NCBI RefSeq assembly: GCF_001854605.1
Contig: NZ_MKJU01000027.1
Span: forward strand, 62,001 to 126,000
Direction: 5' to 3'
Length of the DNA stretch: 64,000 bases
Origin: Pseudoalteromonas amylolytica
GTDB taxonomy: Bacteria > Pseudomonadota > Gammaproteobacteria > Enterobacterales > Alteromonadaceae
The notes under the pieces were generated by a model. That model had not been told where the DNA came from, did no database searches, and saw only the letters and a list, made by a program, of their open reading frames with translations. How positions within the stretch are numbered: position 1 is the first letter of the stretch; each line of letters starts with the position of its first letter. The position numbers and the translations under genes are program-made. Shown piece after piece: positions 16,932 through 26,808 of the stretch.

Positions 16932-17774
16932 ATGAAAATCATTCGCACCCAAAAATCTTACGCCACCAGTGATGGCGCCGGTGTCAACATTAAGCGTATC
17001 GCAGGGTTTGATGGGAACAGTCTCGATCCGTACTTGATGATTGATGAATTAAAATCCGATGACGAAAGTGATTATATGGCAGGTTTCCCTCCCCACCCTC
17101 ACCGCGGTATTGAGACTTTCACCTACATTCGTAAAGGTGGCTTTGAACATCAAGACCAAATGGGCAATAAAAAAGCCATCCGTAGTGGTGATGTACAGTG
17201 GATGAGCACGGGACGCGGTGTTGTACACAGTGAGATGCCACTGGCCGATGACAGCAATGGCATGCATGGTTTTCAGATTTGGCTGAATATGCCTGCAAAA
17301 GAGAAAATGCGGCCGCCAAGGTATCAAGACTCAACCGAGTCAGGTGTGCCAACCCTCGCAAACGATCAGCAAGCAACGTTGTTAGCACTTGCCGGTAGTT
17401 GGCGAATGAATAATGGGCAACATGTTGATGGCGCAATTATGGGGCTTGCCGGAGAAGGCGCAATTGCTGATGTGATATTGCCACCCAATAGCGCTATGCT
17501 GCTGGATGTATCCACACACGAGAAAGTACTTATCTATATTCATAGCGGCAGCTTGTACGAGACTGAGTTTGGCGCTGGTAGTTTATTGGAAGTCGCACCG
17601 AGCGAGGCACTAACGCTTCGCGCGGGAACTCAAGGGTTGGGGGCGTTAGTGTTGGCAGGTCAGCCTATCGGCGAGCAGATAGCACACATGGGACCATTTG
17701 TAATGAATACTCAACAGCAGCTACGAGAAGCTGTGAGAGATTATCAGCTGGGTCGCTTTGGCGACATTGTGTAA
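16932..17774 (+). CDS. pirin family protein (bicupin)
   Basis: The chosen start is ATG 16932, with TTGGAG upstream; the product has 280 residues. The N-terminal cupin holds the metal ligands of pirins: His residues in FPPHPHRGIETFTYI, then HQDQMG and VVHSEMP. A C-terminal cupin follows (about 175-275). Bacterial pirins such as YhaK or YhhW act as quercetinases or redox-responsive proteins. It is 17 bases before a glutathionyl-hydroquinone reductase, so the two likely form a quinone/flavonoid detoxification operon. Confidence 0.88.
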   Translation: MKIIRTQKSYATSDGAGVNIKRIAGFDGNSLDPYLMIDELKSDDESDYMAGFPPHPHRGIETFTYIRKGGFEHQDQMGNKKAIRSGDVQWMSTGRGVVHSEMPLADDSNGMHGFQIWLNMPAKEKMRPPRYQDSTESGVPTLANDQQATLLALAGSWRMNNGQHVDGAIMGLAGEGAIADVILPPNSAMLLDVSTHEKVLIYIHSGSLYETEFGAGSLLEVAPSEALTLRAGTQGLGALVLAGQPIGEQIAHMGPFVMNTQQQLREAVRDYQLGRFGDIV

Positions 17775-17791
17775 CTTATTGGGAGAACAAC

Positions 17792-18769
17792 ATGGGACTA
17801 CTTGTAGATGGTAAATGGCAAGACGAATGGTACGACACCAGTAACAAGGGCAAATTCGAACGAGAAGCGGCGCAGTTGAGGAATTGGGTTACGGCGGATG
17901 GTACTGCAGGGCCTTCAGGCGTCGGCGGATTCAAAGCGCAATCAGGCCGCTATCATTTATTTGTATCGCTGGCATGTCCATGGGCACATCGCACCTTAAT
18001 TTTCAGGACTTTGAAAGGCTTAGAGCAGCACATTGACGTGTCAGTGGTAAGCCCTGATATGCTGGATCAAGGCTGGACTTTTGATAAAGCAAGCGGTAGC
18101 AGCGGTGATCCGTTATATGGCTTTGATCACATGCATCAACTTTATACCTTGAACAATGACACTTATAGCGGACGTGTGACCGTACCTGTGCTTTGGGACA
18201 AACAGCAGCAAAAAATTGTCAGCAATGAATCCAGTGAAATTATTCGCATGTTCAACAGCGCATTCAACCACATTACTCACAATACCGACGATTACTATCC
18301 AGAAGATACAAGGCTGCAAATAGATGAAATAAATGAATATGTTTACAACAATATCAATAACGGGGTTTATCGTTGCGGCTTTGCGACAACTCAGGAGGCT
18401 TACGAACAGGCTTTTGATGAGTTATTCGCGGCGCTAGATAAAGTTGAGGAGATTCTTAGTAATTCACCTTACCTTGTTGGAACGCGCATTACAGAAGCCG
18501 ATTGGCGGCTATTTACTACATTGATCCGTTTTGACTCGGTTTATCATGGTCACTTTAAATGCAATAGGCAGCGTATAGAAGACTACCCCAATCTGGCAAA
18601 CTATATTCGTGCTCTATACCAGTGGCCGAGTATTGCCCAGACAGTGAATTTCAACCATATAAAAAGGCATTATTACTATAGCCACATTATGATTAATCCA
18701 AATCAAGTCGTGCCGAAAGGTCCTGATATTGATTATACGACGCCGCACAATAGGGCAAAAACTAAGTAA
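17792..18769 (+). CDS. yqjG: glutathionyl-hydroquinone reductase (YqjG-type glutathione transferase)
   Basis: The 325-residue protein has the Xi-class glutathione-transferase signature: catalytic Cys62 in LACPWAHRTLI, N-terminal thioredoxin-like fold to about 170 and an all-helical C-terminal domain (EADWRLFTTLIRFD). These enzymes reduce glutathionyl-hydroquinones to hydroquinones in the cytoplasm using glutathione. Length matches the family (about 320). It is co-transcribed with the pirin gene, which fits a quinone-metabolism role. Confidence 0.9.
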   Translation: MGLLVDGKWQDEWYDTSNKGKFEREAAQLRNWVTADGTAGPSGVGGFKAQSGRYHLFVSLACPWAHRTLIFRTLKGLEQHIDVSVVSPDMLDQGWTFDKASGSSGDPLYGFDHMHQLYTLNNDTYSGRVTVPVLWDKQQQKIVSNESSEIIRMFNSAFNHITHNTDDYYPEDTRLQIDEINEYVYNNINNGVYRCGFATTQEAYEQAFDELFAALDKVEEILSNSPYLVGTRITEADWRLFTTLIRFDSVYHGHFKCNRQRIEDYPNLANYIRALYQWPSIAQTVNFNHIKRHYYYSHIMINPNQVVPKGPDIDYTTPHNRAKTK

Positions 18770-18780
18770 GTTTTTTGGCA

Positions 18781-18814
18781 GGCAAACTGCGTCACACACG
18801 CGATGCAGTTTGTC
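18781..18814. other. inverted repeat downstream of yqjG
   Basis: GGCAAACTGCGTC (18781-18793) and GATGCAGTTTGTC (18802-18814) pair over 13 positions with two G-T wobbles and an 8-base loop. The T6 run lies before, not after, the stem on +, so standard termination is not supported; it could still stabilise the 3' end of the pirin-yqjG transcript. Confidence 0.45.
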
Positions 18815-18956
18815 AAAATATAGCAATTGATATGTACTTTATTGATACTAAGGGGCTTATTGCAAAATCTGAAAATCATTTGCTCAAGTACATGACCATT
18901 GCATTTACTCGGGGCTGAACTACATTTAAAGCTATCCTCCCCAATTACAATAAACT

Positions 18957-19880
18957 ATGGAACAGGCTAATTCGTGCGCTGAAATATTGATCGTTGAAGA
19001 TGATGATATTAATTATCTCGTCCTCGAAAAAATTTTATCACAGAGTTACCGTATTACGCGTTGTACAAGCGGCCTACAGTGTATGCAGTATTGCCAATCA
19101 AAACAGCCAGACATCATTCTTATGGATGTAGAAATGCCAGAAATGGACGGGTTAGATACGTGTAAATTACTCAAGCACAGTGACCTTACCAAAGACATAC
19201 CGATTATCTTTGTAACCTCTCATCATCGGGATGAAGAGCAGACACTTTGTTGGCAAGCTGGTGGCTGTGACTTTGTGGTCAAGCCTGTAAACGCTCTGAC
19301 TTTAATGCATCGTGTTAAAGCACAAGTGCAGCTATTGCATCAGCATAGACAGTTGAAGAAGATGGCGTTTATAGATGGCTTGACCCAAATATACAACCGA
19401 CACTACCTCACGTCTGAGCTGGACAAATGTCTATCTTACGCCAAGCGCAACGGTACGGCATTTTCTTTAATTATGGCTGACATAGATTGGTTTAAAAAAT
19501 ACAACGACTTTTATGGCCATGTTAAAGGTGATGAATGTTTGAAGCGCGTAGCTCAGTTGATTAAGAGTAATCATCATCGTGGTGCGGATGCGGTCGTGCG
19601 TTACGGTGGAGAGGAGTTTGTTTGCATCATGCCTCAAGTGGACATCAATGGCTTGACAACGCTTGCTCGTGGTTTAAAGCAAAGCTTACAAGACGCTAGA
19701 TTGCCCCACGAGGGATCCAAGTTTGGTTTTGTGACACTTAGTATTGGTGGAATATACAGTAATTGTGTACGCCAAGCTTCTGGCCAAAAGTGGTTAGAAG
19801 CCGCTGATGAACAACTGTATTTGTCAAAGAATAACGGTCGAAACGAAATTTCAATAAAGGAACTGCCCTGTGACGAGTAA
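18957..19880 (+). CDS. response regulator-diguanylate cyclase (REC-GGDEF)
   Basis: The 307-residue protein has a receiver domain (phosphoacceptor near Asp57 in IILMDVEMPEMDG, Lys in FVVKPVN) followed by a complete GGDEF domain from about residue 135. The active-site motif is GGEEF (about 217-221), and an RxxD inhibitory site (RGAD) lies five residues before it, so it should make c-di-GMP and be product-inhibited. Its end overlaps the hybrid kinase start by 11 bases, so the kinase is the probable phosphodonor. Confidence 0.92.
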   Translation: MEQANSCAEILIVEDDDINYLVLEKILSQSYRITRCTSGLQCMQYCQSKQPDIILMDVEMPEMDGLDTCKLLKHSDLTKDIPIIFVTSHHRDEEQTLCWQAGGCDFVVKPVNALTLMHRVKAQVQLLHQHRQLKKMAFIDGLTQIYNRHYLTSELDKCLSYAKRNGTAFSLIMADIDWFKKYNDFYGHVKGDECLKRVAQLIKSNHHRGADAVVRYGGEEFVCIMPQVDINGLTTLARGLKQSLQDARLPHEGSKFGFVTLSIGGIYSNCVRQASGQKWLEAADEQLYLSKNNGRNEISIKELPCDE

Positions 19881-22800
19881 ACTTATGTCAGTTTTGTTTA
19901 AAAAAGGTATCTCACTTTGGGTAAGCCTTTTTGTGTTGTTTCTTATTATGCTCTCAGTAATGTGGTATTTCGATGGAAAGATAGAAAGAGAGACGCAGCA
20001 CAATGCAGAGCAAGAGCTGACGCAGCGATTGGTGCACAAGAAGCAGCTTTTAAACGGCGAAGTGCAGAAGTATCGGAACTACATTAACTTTTTAGTTGGT
20101 ACTCCACCCATTCAGGGAATTTCACGGGCCAAGAGCAATCAAGGTATCGATCCAAAAGACAGTACGACCACAGAGCAGTGGAAGATGCGCTTAGCAAAAA
20201 TTTTTAGTTCTATGATGTATACCTACTTTGAGATTGATCAACTACGTTTGATTGATAGTCAAACGGGTGATGAACTGGTTAGAACTGACCGCTACGGTGG
20301 CTTGGTGAGTGCACAGCCACAGTCTAAATTGCAAAATAAAGCACATCGAGAGTATTTTACCGAAACGATAAAGCTTAAAGAGCGACGCATCTATGTATCG
20401 CAGATAGACTTGAATCGTGAGCATGGTGAAATAGTTTACCCTCTAGAGCCAACTCTGCGCCTTGCTGCGCCTATCTATAATGAACAAAATGAGCTTTTTA
20501 CCATTTTGGTTGTCAACATAGACGCCAACTTATTGCTAGAAAAACTAAAAAAAGCATCATTGGCAATGGCACAATTTATGTTACTTAGCAGCGATGGTCA
20601 TTTCGTCTACCATCCAGATGAAATGTTGCGTTTTAGTAAAGACCTCGCCAATCATGAAACTTGGCAATCAAACTATGACGTTTCACCTTGGTTTGATACT
20701 TCTTTGCTGGTGCTCACACATAAAAAATCAAAGCAAAAGCTTTTAGCTAAACATACAGAGTTATTTGTTGCATCCAACTCACAAAGTGGGCATATACAGG
20801 GAGTTACGATGCTCCCTATGGGGCAGTATGAAGAATATTTACTACAAAACAGGCTAAACGTTTACTCACTGATATTAATCATCGGTATTATTTTTACGTT
20901 GGGCCTGATGTTACTGTGGGTTTATTTTAGAAATAACCAGCAATTGCTCGAAGCTCGGTCGCAGTTAGCAGATATCATCAACGGTGCCTCTGATGGCATC
21001 ATCGGCTTCAATGAACAACTGGGTATTGTCAGCCATAACGCCGCAGCTGAGTGGTTTTTTCCAGAGCTCAAAAATACCAGAAGTCGGTCTTACAGTATAC
21101 TAAAGCGCTATATTCCAGAAGAGTATATTCACTCTACTTTATACAATGTGACACATAAAAGAGGGCTAGAAACACTTGAGATAAAGACCGAGTTGTTGGG
21201 GGAGTTACGGGACTTAGAGCTATCAGCGTCTCCGATTCGCTCCTCAGACGGTAAGCTGTTGGGGTTTGCGCTGTTTATAACCGACGTGACAGATCAAAAC
21301 AAAGCCAAAGCCGAAATTGTAAAGATGAATGCCTCTTTGGAGCTGCAAGTTGAGCAGAGAACATTAGAGTTAGACGTCGCAAAGCGTAAAGCTGAAGAAC
21401 TATCAAAAGTAAAAAGTGCTTTTATTTCAAACATAAGTCATGAAATGAGAACACCTTTAAATGGCATTTTGGGCACGCTGGAGTTGGTTCGCCGAGAGCC
21501 GCTAAGTCAGCAGCAAGGTAGCTATTTAGATATGATGAGTACCAGTGCTAAAACCTTAATGCGATTGATCAATGACGTACTGGATCTGTCTAAAATTGAA
21601 GCGGGTAAACTTGAGATGAATGCTCGTCCGTTCAACCCATTGGAGATCTTAGAGCATGTAACCAGTTCAGTGAGTGTGAGAGCCCAACAAAAGAGCATTG
21701 ATTACATGTTAGATGCCGTTGATGTAATGCACCTTCGTGTTGCAGGTGATGGCGGGCGTCTTAAACAAATATTGTATAACTTAATCAGTAATGCCATTAA
21801 GTTCACACAATCAGGTGGGGTTTATATTTATGCCAAAACCAAAGAGTACAAAGAGCAAGTTTGGCTGGAGGTTGAAGTTAGAGATACAGGAATAGGTATT
21901 TCAAAGCAGGGCCAAAGCCAATTGTTCCAAGCGTTCAGTCAAGAATCAATAGAAACCTCCTCTGAATATGGTGGTAGTGGGCTGGGATTGTCTATCTGTA
22001 AGCAATTATGCGAACTGATGGGAGGCAGCATCAACTTCACATCGGAAAAAGGCCAAGGAAGCAACTTCTATTTTTCTATTCCATATCCATTAAGTGATGC
22101 TAAAAAGCTAGAAATTGAGCCGATATTAGCTGATAAGAAAGTCTACATAGCTGCAAAATCAAATGAAGAAGAGGCGTACTTCAAAAAGTTTTTGAATCTT
22201 TATGGTGCTCGCATGTGCGATCTAAATCAAGCTGACTTATGGCTGGTTGATGTGGGTATAGAGCTTGGACAGAATTTAGCAAATGCTTCAGGTGCAAATA
22301 AAAAAGCATGCTTTGTTTATGATCCTGTCAACGATCCCTTTCCTACGAATAAGGCTTTGGCGGTATTGGCCAAGCCTGTGCGTTATGTCGATGTACTGGC
22401 TGCTATAAACCGTGAAGACACCTTAAGGGTTTTCGGTCATACGGGCATGTCACTTCTTGATAGAAAAACGTATGGTATTGAGTTTGACTCGTTGGATGGT
22501 CAGACAGTTGTGGTTGTTGATGACAACCAAATAAACTTAGAGGTAGCGAGAGGGATCCTTAATGCCCACAACGTGGTGTCTGTGTTGGTTCACTCAGGGC
22601 AAGAGTTACTTGAAAAGCTTAACTCGCTCGCGGCACAGGAAGTTGAAATATTGGCGATTCTAATGGATTGCAATATGCCTCTAATGGACGGTTATGAAAC
22701 GACCGCGGCGATACGTGCAGGCTTAGGGGGGCAGTTGTATCAAACGGTGCCTATCATCGCATTGACCGCAAGTACTATGCAAGGTGAAGCGCAGCGATGT

Positions 22801-23316
22801 AAAGCGGCAGGAATGAATGACTATATTTCTAAGCCGATTGATTCCCTTACTCTATTCAAGACTTTGCTTAAATACCAAAGTCCAAAAGGAAACTCTGAGG
22901 CGAAAAAGAGTAAACTGCCTGACAGCAAAAATTCAGAAGAGACTGTACCCTCAGATAAAGATGATATGAAGGTGTTAGACCGTGAATCAGCACTAGGGCG
23001 GTTGATGAATGATGAAAGCCTATACGTCAAAATTTGTGAACTCTTTAAAGAAAGCGCGAATGCGCGCTTTAGTGAGTTGACCGAGGCGGTGGAAGCGGTC
23101 AATCATGAGCGTATTAAGCAAGCTGCTCATGCAATTAAGGGGCAAGCTGGAGATGTGGGAGCGAAGCGCCTTCACCACTGGGCAAATTCATTAGAGTGTG
23201 CCGCGAATGATGAAGAACAAAGTGAAAACTGTAGAAAGTTGTATCTAAAAGTACAGGCTGAGCTGGAGCAAGTATGTATTCAAATTGAAAGCCAAGTTCT
23301 TAATGCAGCAAGTTGA
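19870..23316 (+). CDS. hybrid sensor histidine kinase (Cache-PAS-HisKA-HATPase-REC-Hpt)
   Basis: The frame opens with GTG 19870 (GGAACT upstream); ATG 19885 is an alternative. The 1148-residue protein has TM helices at about 10-32 and 331-355 around a Cache-like periplasmic sensor, a PAS domain (about 362-480), HisKA with His524 (SNISHEMRTPLNGIL), HATPase (about 630-750), a degenerate receiver-like segment (about 760-865, ending LAKPVRYVDVL but without the Asp pocket), a true receiver with D884-D885 and Asp933 (LMDCNMPLMDGYE), and a C-terminal Hpt domain with His1087 (HAIKGQAGD). It can run a full phosphorelay, probably to the overlapping REC-GGDEF protein. Confidence 0.92.
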   Translation: MTSKLMSVLFKKGISLWVSLFVLFLIMLSVMWYFDGKIERETQHNAEQELTQRLVHKKQLLNGEVQKYRNYINFLVGTPPIQGISRAKSNQGIDPKDSTTTEQWKMRLAKIFSSMMYTYFEIDQLRLIDSQTGDELVRTDRYGGLVSAQPQSKLQNKAHREYFTETIKLKERRIYVSQIDLNREHGEIVYPLEPTLRLAAPIYNEQNELFTILVVNIDANLLLEKLKKASLAMAQFMLLSSDGHFVYHPDEMLRFSKDLANHETWQSNYDVSPWFDTSLLVLTHKKSKQKLLAKHTELFVASNSQSGHIQGVTMLPMGQYEEYLLQNRLNVYSLILIIGIIFTLGLMLLWVYFRNNQQLLEARSQLADIINGASDGIIGFNEQLGIVSHNAAAEWFFPELKNTRSRSYSILKRYIPEEYIHSTLYNVTHKRGLETLEIKTELLGELRDLELSASPIRSSDGKLLGFALFITDVTDQNKAKAEIVKMNASLELQVEQRTLELDVAKRKAEELSKVKSAFISNISHEMRTPLNGILGTLELVRREPLSQQQGSYLDMMSTSAKTLMRLINDVLDLSKIEAGKLEMNARPFNPLEILEHVTSSVSVRAQQKSIDYMLDAVDVMHLRVAGDGGRLKQILYNLISNAIKFTQSGGVYIYAKTKEYKEQVWLEVEVRDTGIGISKQGQSQLFQAFSQESIETSSEYGGSGLGLSICKQLCELMGGSINFTSEKGQGSNFYFSIPYPLSDAKKLEIEPILADKKVYIAAKSNEEEAYFKKFLNLYGARMCDLNQADLWLVDVGIELGQNLANASGANKKACFVYDPVNDPFPTNKALAVLAKPVRYVDVLAAINREDTLRVFGHTGMSLLDRKTYGIEFDSLDGQTVVVVDDNQINLEVARGILNAHNVVSVLVHSGQELLEKLNSLAAQEVEILAILMDCNMPLMDGYETTAAIRAGLGGQLYQTVPIIALTASTMQGEAQRCKAAGMNDYISKPIDSLTLFKTLLKYQSPKGNSEAKKSKLPDSKNSEETVPSDKDDMKVLDRESALGRLMNDESLYVKICELFKESANARFSELTEAVEAVNHERIKQAAHAIKGQAGDVGAKRLHHWANSLECAANDEEQSENCRKLYLKVQAELEQVCIQIESQVLNAAS

Positions 23317-23318
23317 AC

Positions 23319-23346
23319 AAGCCTGAAAATCAGGCTTTTGTTCTTT
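23319..23346 (+). terminator. rho-independent terminator after the hybrid kinase
   Basis: AGCCTGA (23320-23326), a three-base loop and TCAGGCT (23330-23336), followed by TTTGTTCTTT. It ends the REC-GGDEF/hybrid kinase transcript and precedes the convergent DJ-1 family gene. Confidence 0.75.
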
Positions 23347-23386
23347 GAATGTTCGCAATAAATGATGTTATTGGTTCGCTGATGAG

Positions 23387-23968
23387 TTACTTATTCATTT
23401 CAGACCAATCATATTCCATCTGCTTTGCCGTTATTTTAGCGATGTCCGTGCCAAAGTGTTTTCTGACTAACGCAAGACTCATGTCTATGCCTGCCGATAT
23501 TCCCGCAGAACTAGTAAAATTCTGATCCATAATATAGCGACAGTCCTCAATCACACATAGATGTGGGTAGTTTTTCTTTAGGCTTTCAAGGTCTTCCCTG
23601 TGAGTAGTAACTTTCATCCCATCAATAAGGCCAGCAGCAGCAAATAGAAAAACTCCTGTGCACACTGAAGCGCAAGAGCGAGTATGTTGTGCAGTCTCTG
23701 CCAGCCAATGTCGAATAATAGGGTTTTTCTCTATACCTTGATGTTTTCCGCCTGCTACGATGAGTAGATCAAAATGCGGGTGAGCATAGATACTGTAATG
23801 GGGGTTTACACTCATACCGCCCCGAGTTCTCACTGGTGATTGAGTCGGGGCAACCAGACTAACACCAATATGTTCATTAACAAATCGATTTGCTGTTGAA
23901 AAAACCTCGTAAGGGCCGCTAAAATCAAGAACTTCAACTCCATCATAGATAAAGATACCAACTTCCAT
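23387..23968 (-). CDS. DJ-1/PfpI family protein
   Basis: The 193-residue protein has the DJ-1/PfpI fold: N-terminal VGIFIYDGVEVLDFSGPYEVF (in two parts, acidic Asp15), the nucleophile-elbow Cys103 (CASVCTGVFLFAAAG) and the conserved TSSAGISAGID stretch. It resembles isonitrile-hydratase or ThiJ-type members and the glutaminase-like half of GATase1 AraC regulators, but has no DNA-binding domain. The enzymatic role is not clear. A copy of the dispersed GATC repeat (23510-23528) encodes the residues DQNFTS in it. Confidence 0.85.
   Translation of the reverse strand: MEVGIFIYDGVEVLDFSGPYEVFSTANRFVNEHIGVSLVAPTQSPVRTRGGMSVNPHYSIYAHPHFDLLIVAGGKHQGIEKNPIIRHWLAETAQHTRSCASVCTGVFLFAAAGLIDGMKVTTHREDLESLKKNYPHLCVIEDCRYIMDQNFTSSAGISAGIDMSLALVRKHFGTDIAKITAKQMEYDWSEMNK
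23510..23528 (+). repeat. dispersed 19-bp GATC repeat, copy within DJ-1 family gene
   Basis: ACTAGTAAAATTCTGATCC matches the consensus GTTAGTAAAANNNTGATCT at all but three fixed positions. On the coding (-) strand it reads DQNFTS, part of a segment that is also conserved in the protein family, so coincidence is possible here. Confidence 0.5.
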
Positions 23969-24163
23969 AAATTTTCACCTGCTCGTAGTCGTGGGTTACC
24001 AACGCAATTAACAGTGTAGTTATCTGCGTGACAAAGTAATAGTTGTTTTTAAATTAGTCGCACTTATTGTTCTTTTACCGATAATATGTTGCAGTTTTTT
24101 GTTCCCCATTTAGACTTACTCGACTGGTTTATTTAACCGAATAAAAAAACTAAGAGCACAATT

Positions 24164-26332
24164 ATGATTAAAACAACAATCACGGCTGTCAGCACAGCAG
24201 TAAGCTTGGCGTTGGCACTTTCACTATCAGGTTGTAATTCAACCTCTAGCGAGCAAAACACTGCCCAGACACAACAAGTCGAACAGACGAATGTATTATT
24301 GCAAGAATTTAAGGGACCCTATCAAGGGGTGCCACAGTTCGACAAAATGAATATCGCGGATTTAAAGCCCGCATTAGAATTTGGCATGTCTGAGCAATTG
24401 GCGGAAATCGATCTAATTGCAAACAATCCAGAACAACCAACCTTTGAAAATACCATCGTGGCGCTTGAGCGAGCAGGTCAAACACTAACGCGTGTCTATA
24501 CCTATTACGGAATATGGAGCGCGAATAAATCAAGCCCTGAATTGCGTGCGATTCGTAGTGAAATGGCACCAAAGCTCTCTGCATTTAGCTCTAAAATCAC
24601 GCAAAATAGCAAGTTATTTGAGCGCGTCGAGCAGGTGTATAAGAGTCAGGAGTTTAAATCACTGACACCTGAACAGCAGCGTATTACTTGGATGACCTAC
24701 AACAACTTTGCGCGCAATGGAGCGACCCTTAAGGGTGAAGCCAAAGACCGTTATGCACAAATTAATGAGCAATTGGCATCTTTGTATACCAAGTTTTCTT
24801 CGAATGTATTGGCGGATGAAGAAAACTACGTGGTATACCTCAATGAACAGCAGTTGTCTGGTTTACCTACTTCGTTCATAGAAGCGGCAGCGCTTGCGGC
24901 AAAAGAGCGTGGCAAAGAAGGTATGTATGCTATCACCAACTCGCGTTCATCAATGGATCCGTTTTTAACCTACTCAACTGAACGTGCTTTAAGAGAGCAA
25001 GTTTGGAAAAATTATTACAACCGTGGTGGCAATGGTGATGAGTTCGATAACAATGCCATCATCAAAGATATTCTGACATTGCGTCATGAGCGAGTAAATC
25101 TACTTGGTTATGAAAATTATGCACAATGGCGGTTGGAAGACCGTATGGCGAAAAACCCAACTAATGCAATGGCTCTGATGAACAAAGTTTGGCCTGCTGC
25201 AACAGCGCGAGTAAAAGAAGAAGTCGCTGATATGCAAGCTATTGCAGATAAAGAAGGGGCTGAAATAACAATTGAACCTTGGGACTACCGCTTTTACGCC
25301 GAGAAAGTGCGTAAGGACAAATATGATTTAGACTCAAATGAGGTTAAGCAATATCTGCAACTGGATAAACTCCGTGAAGCAATGTTCTACGTTGCAGGTC
25401 GATTGTTCAACTTTGAGTTTACAGCGGTACCTGCAGGCGAAGTACCCGTATTCCATCCTGACGTCAGTGTGTGGGAAGTCAAAGACAAAACAACGGGCGA
25501 GCATGTTGGTCTTTGGTATCTAGACCCGTTTGCTCGTAAAGGAAAGCGCTCTGGTGCCTGGGCTACAACCTATCGTAGTTACACAACATTTGATGGAAAA
25601 ACTAACGTACTAAGCTCGAACAACTCAAATTTTGTTAAAGGCGCTGAAGGCAAACCGACATTGATCTCTTGGTCGGATGCTGAAACTTATTTCCATGAGT
25701 TTGGTCACGCGTTGCACTTTTTAGCGGCAGATGTTGTTTATCCAAGTTCACACATTGGAGTGAGAGACTACACTGAGTTTCAATCTCAGCTGCTTGAGCG
25801 TTGGCTAACAACTGACGAAGTGATCAGTCAGTTTTTAGTCCATCAGGAAACTGGAGAGCCGATGCCTAAAGAGCTTGTGGCTAAAATTAAAAAGTCTGCA
25901 ACGTTCAATCAAGGCTTTGCAACGACAGAATATTTGGCCTCAGCGATGATGGATCTACTTTATCACAGCACAGATCCTGAAAAGATCGATCCTGCTCAAT
26001 TTGAAAAAGAACAGTTGGACAAACTAGGTATGCCCTCAGAACTTGTCATGCGTCATAGAAGTACACATTTCGGACATGTATTCTCGGGTGAAGGATATGC
26101 AGCAGGTTACTACGGTTATCTGTGGGCTGAAGTGCTAACATCTGATGCTGCAGAAGCTTTTGCCAGTGCTCCTGGAGGGTTTTATGATGATGAGGTGTCT
26201 GAACGACTGGTTAAGTATCTTTTCTCAGTTAGAAATGCAATAGATCCTGCAAAGGCGTATCGTTTGTTTAGGGGCCGAGATGCTGACGTGAGTGCGTTAA
26301 TGCGTGATCGCGGGTTTCCCGTTAAACTGTAA
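24164..26332 (+). CDS. dcp: M3 family peptidyl-dipeptidase lipoprotein (Dcp-like)
   Basis: The 722-residue zinc peptidase has a lipoprotein signal with lipobox LSGC (Cys24), so unlike cytoplasmic Dcp of E. coli it is anchored in the envelope. The catalytic motif HEFGH begins at His511 (YFHEFGHALHFL), and the downstream zinc ligand Glu lies in the YTEFQSQLLERW helix. The substrate-gripping GHVFSGEGYAAGYYGYLWAE region (two parts) near 640 is intact. It removes C-terminal dipeptides from peptides. The gene has its own terminator. Confidence 0.92.
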   Translation: MIKTTITAVSTAVSLALALSLSGCNSTSSEQNTAQTQQVEQTNVLLQEFKGPYQGVPQFDKMNIADLKPALEFGMSEQLAEIDLIANNPEQPTFENTIVALERAGQTLTRVYTYYGIWSANKSSPELRAIRSEMAPKLSAFSSKITQNSKLFERVEQVYKSQEFKSLTPEQQRITWMTYNNFARNGATLKGEAKDRYAQINEQLASLYTKFSSNVLADEENYVVYLNEQQLSGLPTSFIEAAALAAKERGKEGMYAITNSRSSMDPFLTYSTERALREQVWKNYYNRGGNGDEFDNNAIIKDILTLRHERVNLLGYENYAQWRLEDRMAKNPTNAMALMNKVWPAATARVKEEVADMQAIADKEGAEITIEPWDYRFYAEKVRKDKYDLDSNEVKQYLQLDKLREAMFYVAGRLFNFEFTAVPAGEVPVFHPDVSVWEVKDKTTGEHVGLWYLDPFARKGKRSGAWATTYRSYTTFDGKTNVLSSNNSNFVKGAEGKPTLISWSDAETYFHEFGHALHFLAADVVYPSSHIGVRDYTEFQSQLLERWLTTDEVISQFLVHQETGEPMPKELVAKIKKSATFNQGFATTEYLASAMMDLLYHSTDPEKIDPAQFEKEQLDKLGMPSELVMRHRSTHFGHVFSGEGYAAGYYGYLWAEVLTSDAAEAFASAPGGFYDDEVSERLVKYLFSVRNAIDPAKAYRLFRGRDADVSALMRDRGFPVKL

Positions 26333-26349
26333 TCGACAAAAATATTGAT

Positions 26350-26375
26350 GAGGGCGTTTTTCGCCCTCTTTTTTT
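26350..26375 (+). terminator. rho-independent terminator of the M3 peptidase gene
   Basis: GAGGGCG (26350-26356), loop TTTTT, CGCCCTC (26362-26368) and a run of seven T residues. It follows the peptidase stop codon by 17 bases. Confidence 0.9.
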
Positions 26376-26808
26376 GGCTGTCTTCTATGATTCATTTTAT
26401 GTGCGAAATTTGCTTGCCTCTGGATATGAAAAGTCGTGATTTACAGCCTTAACATCGGGTTTGTTTGTAAAGGGGGTTTACGACTTTGGTATGGGTGTTA
26501 ATGAAAATAATTAACTTGATTGCTCAAAAATTAAGGCTTTCCGAGGCTTTTCTTAAATTTTTTGAGCTTTTTTTATGCTGGTCTGATGAGTTTTTAATGT
26601 TTTGAATTTAAAGAGCTTTTTTTGTTTTTTTAGGTTCTTTGTATGATTTTTCTATTTTGTGCTAATCACTTTGTTTGAGTTTTCTTCATTCATTTGTTAT
26701 AAATACTCATACTTTATTAAGTTAACGTTCATTTGGTTGCTAATACTTGTAGAGTTTCATTCAGGGATGTTGTGCTTTTTATTAGCTGGTTATTTTTTGG
26801 AGCGCATC
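26376..26808. other. T-rich intergenic region, no gene recognised
   Basis: This 430-bp region is very T-rich on the + strand, above all between 26530 and 26700, with two GAGCTTTTTTT runs (around 26563 and 26612) that could be terminator tails. No convincing hairpins precede them. A long open frame from 26659 runs through the region into the small gene that follows, but its N-terminal part lacks a ribosome site. I see no tRNA or riboswitch here. Confidence 0.5.
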
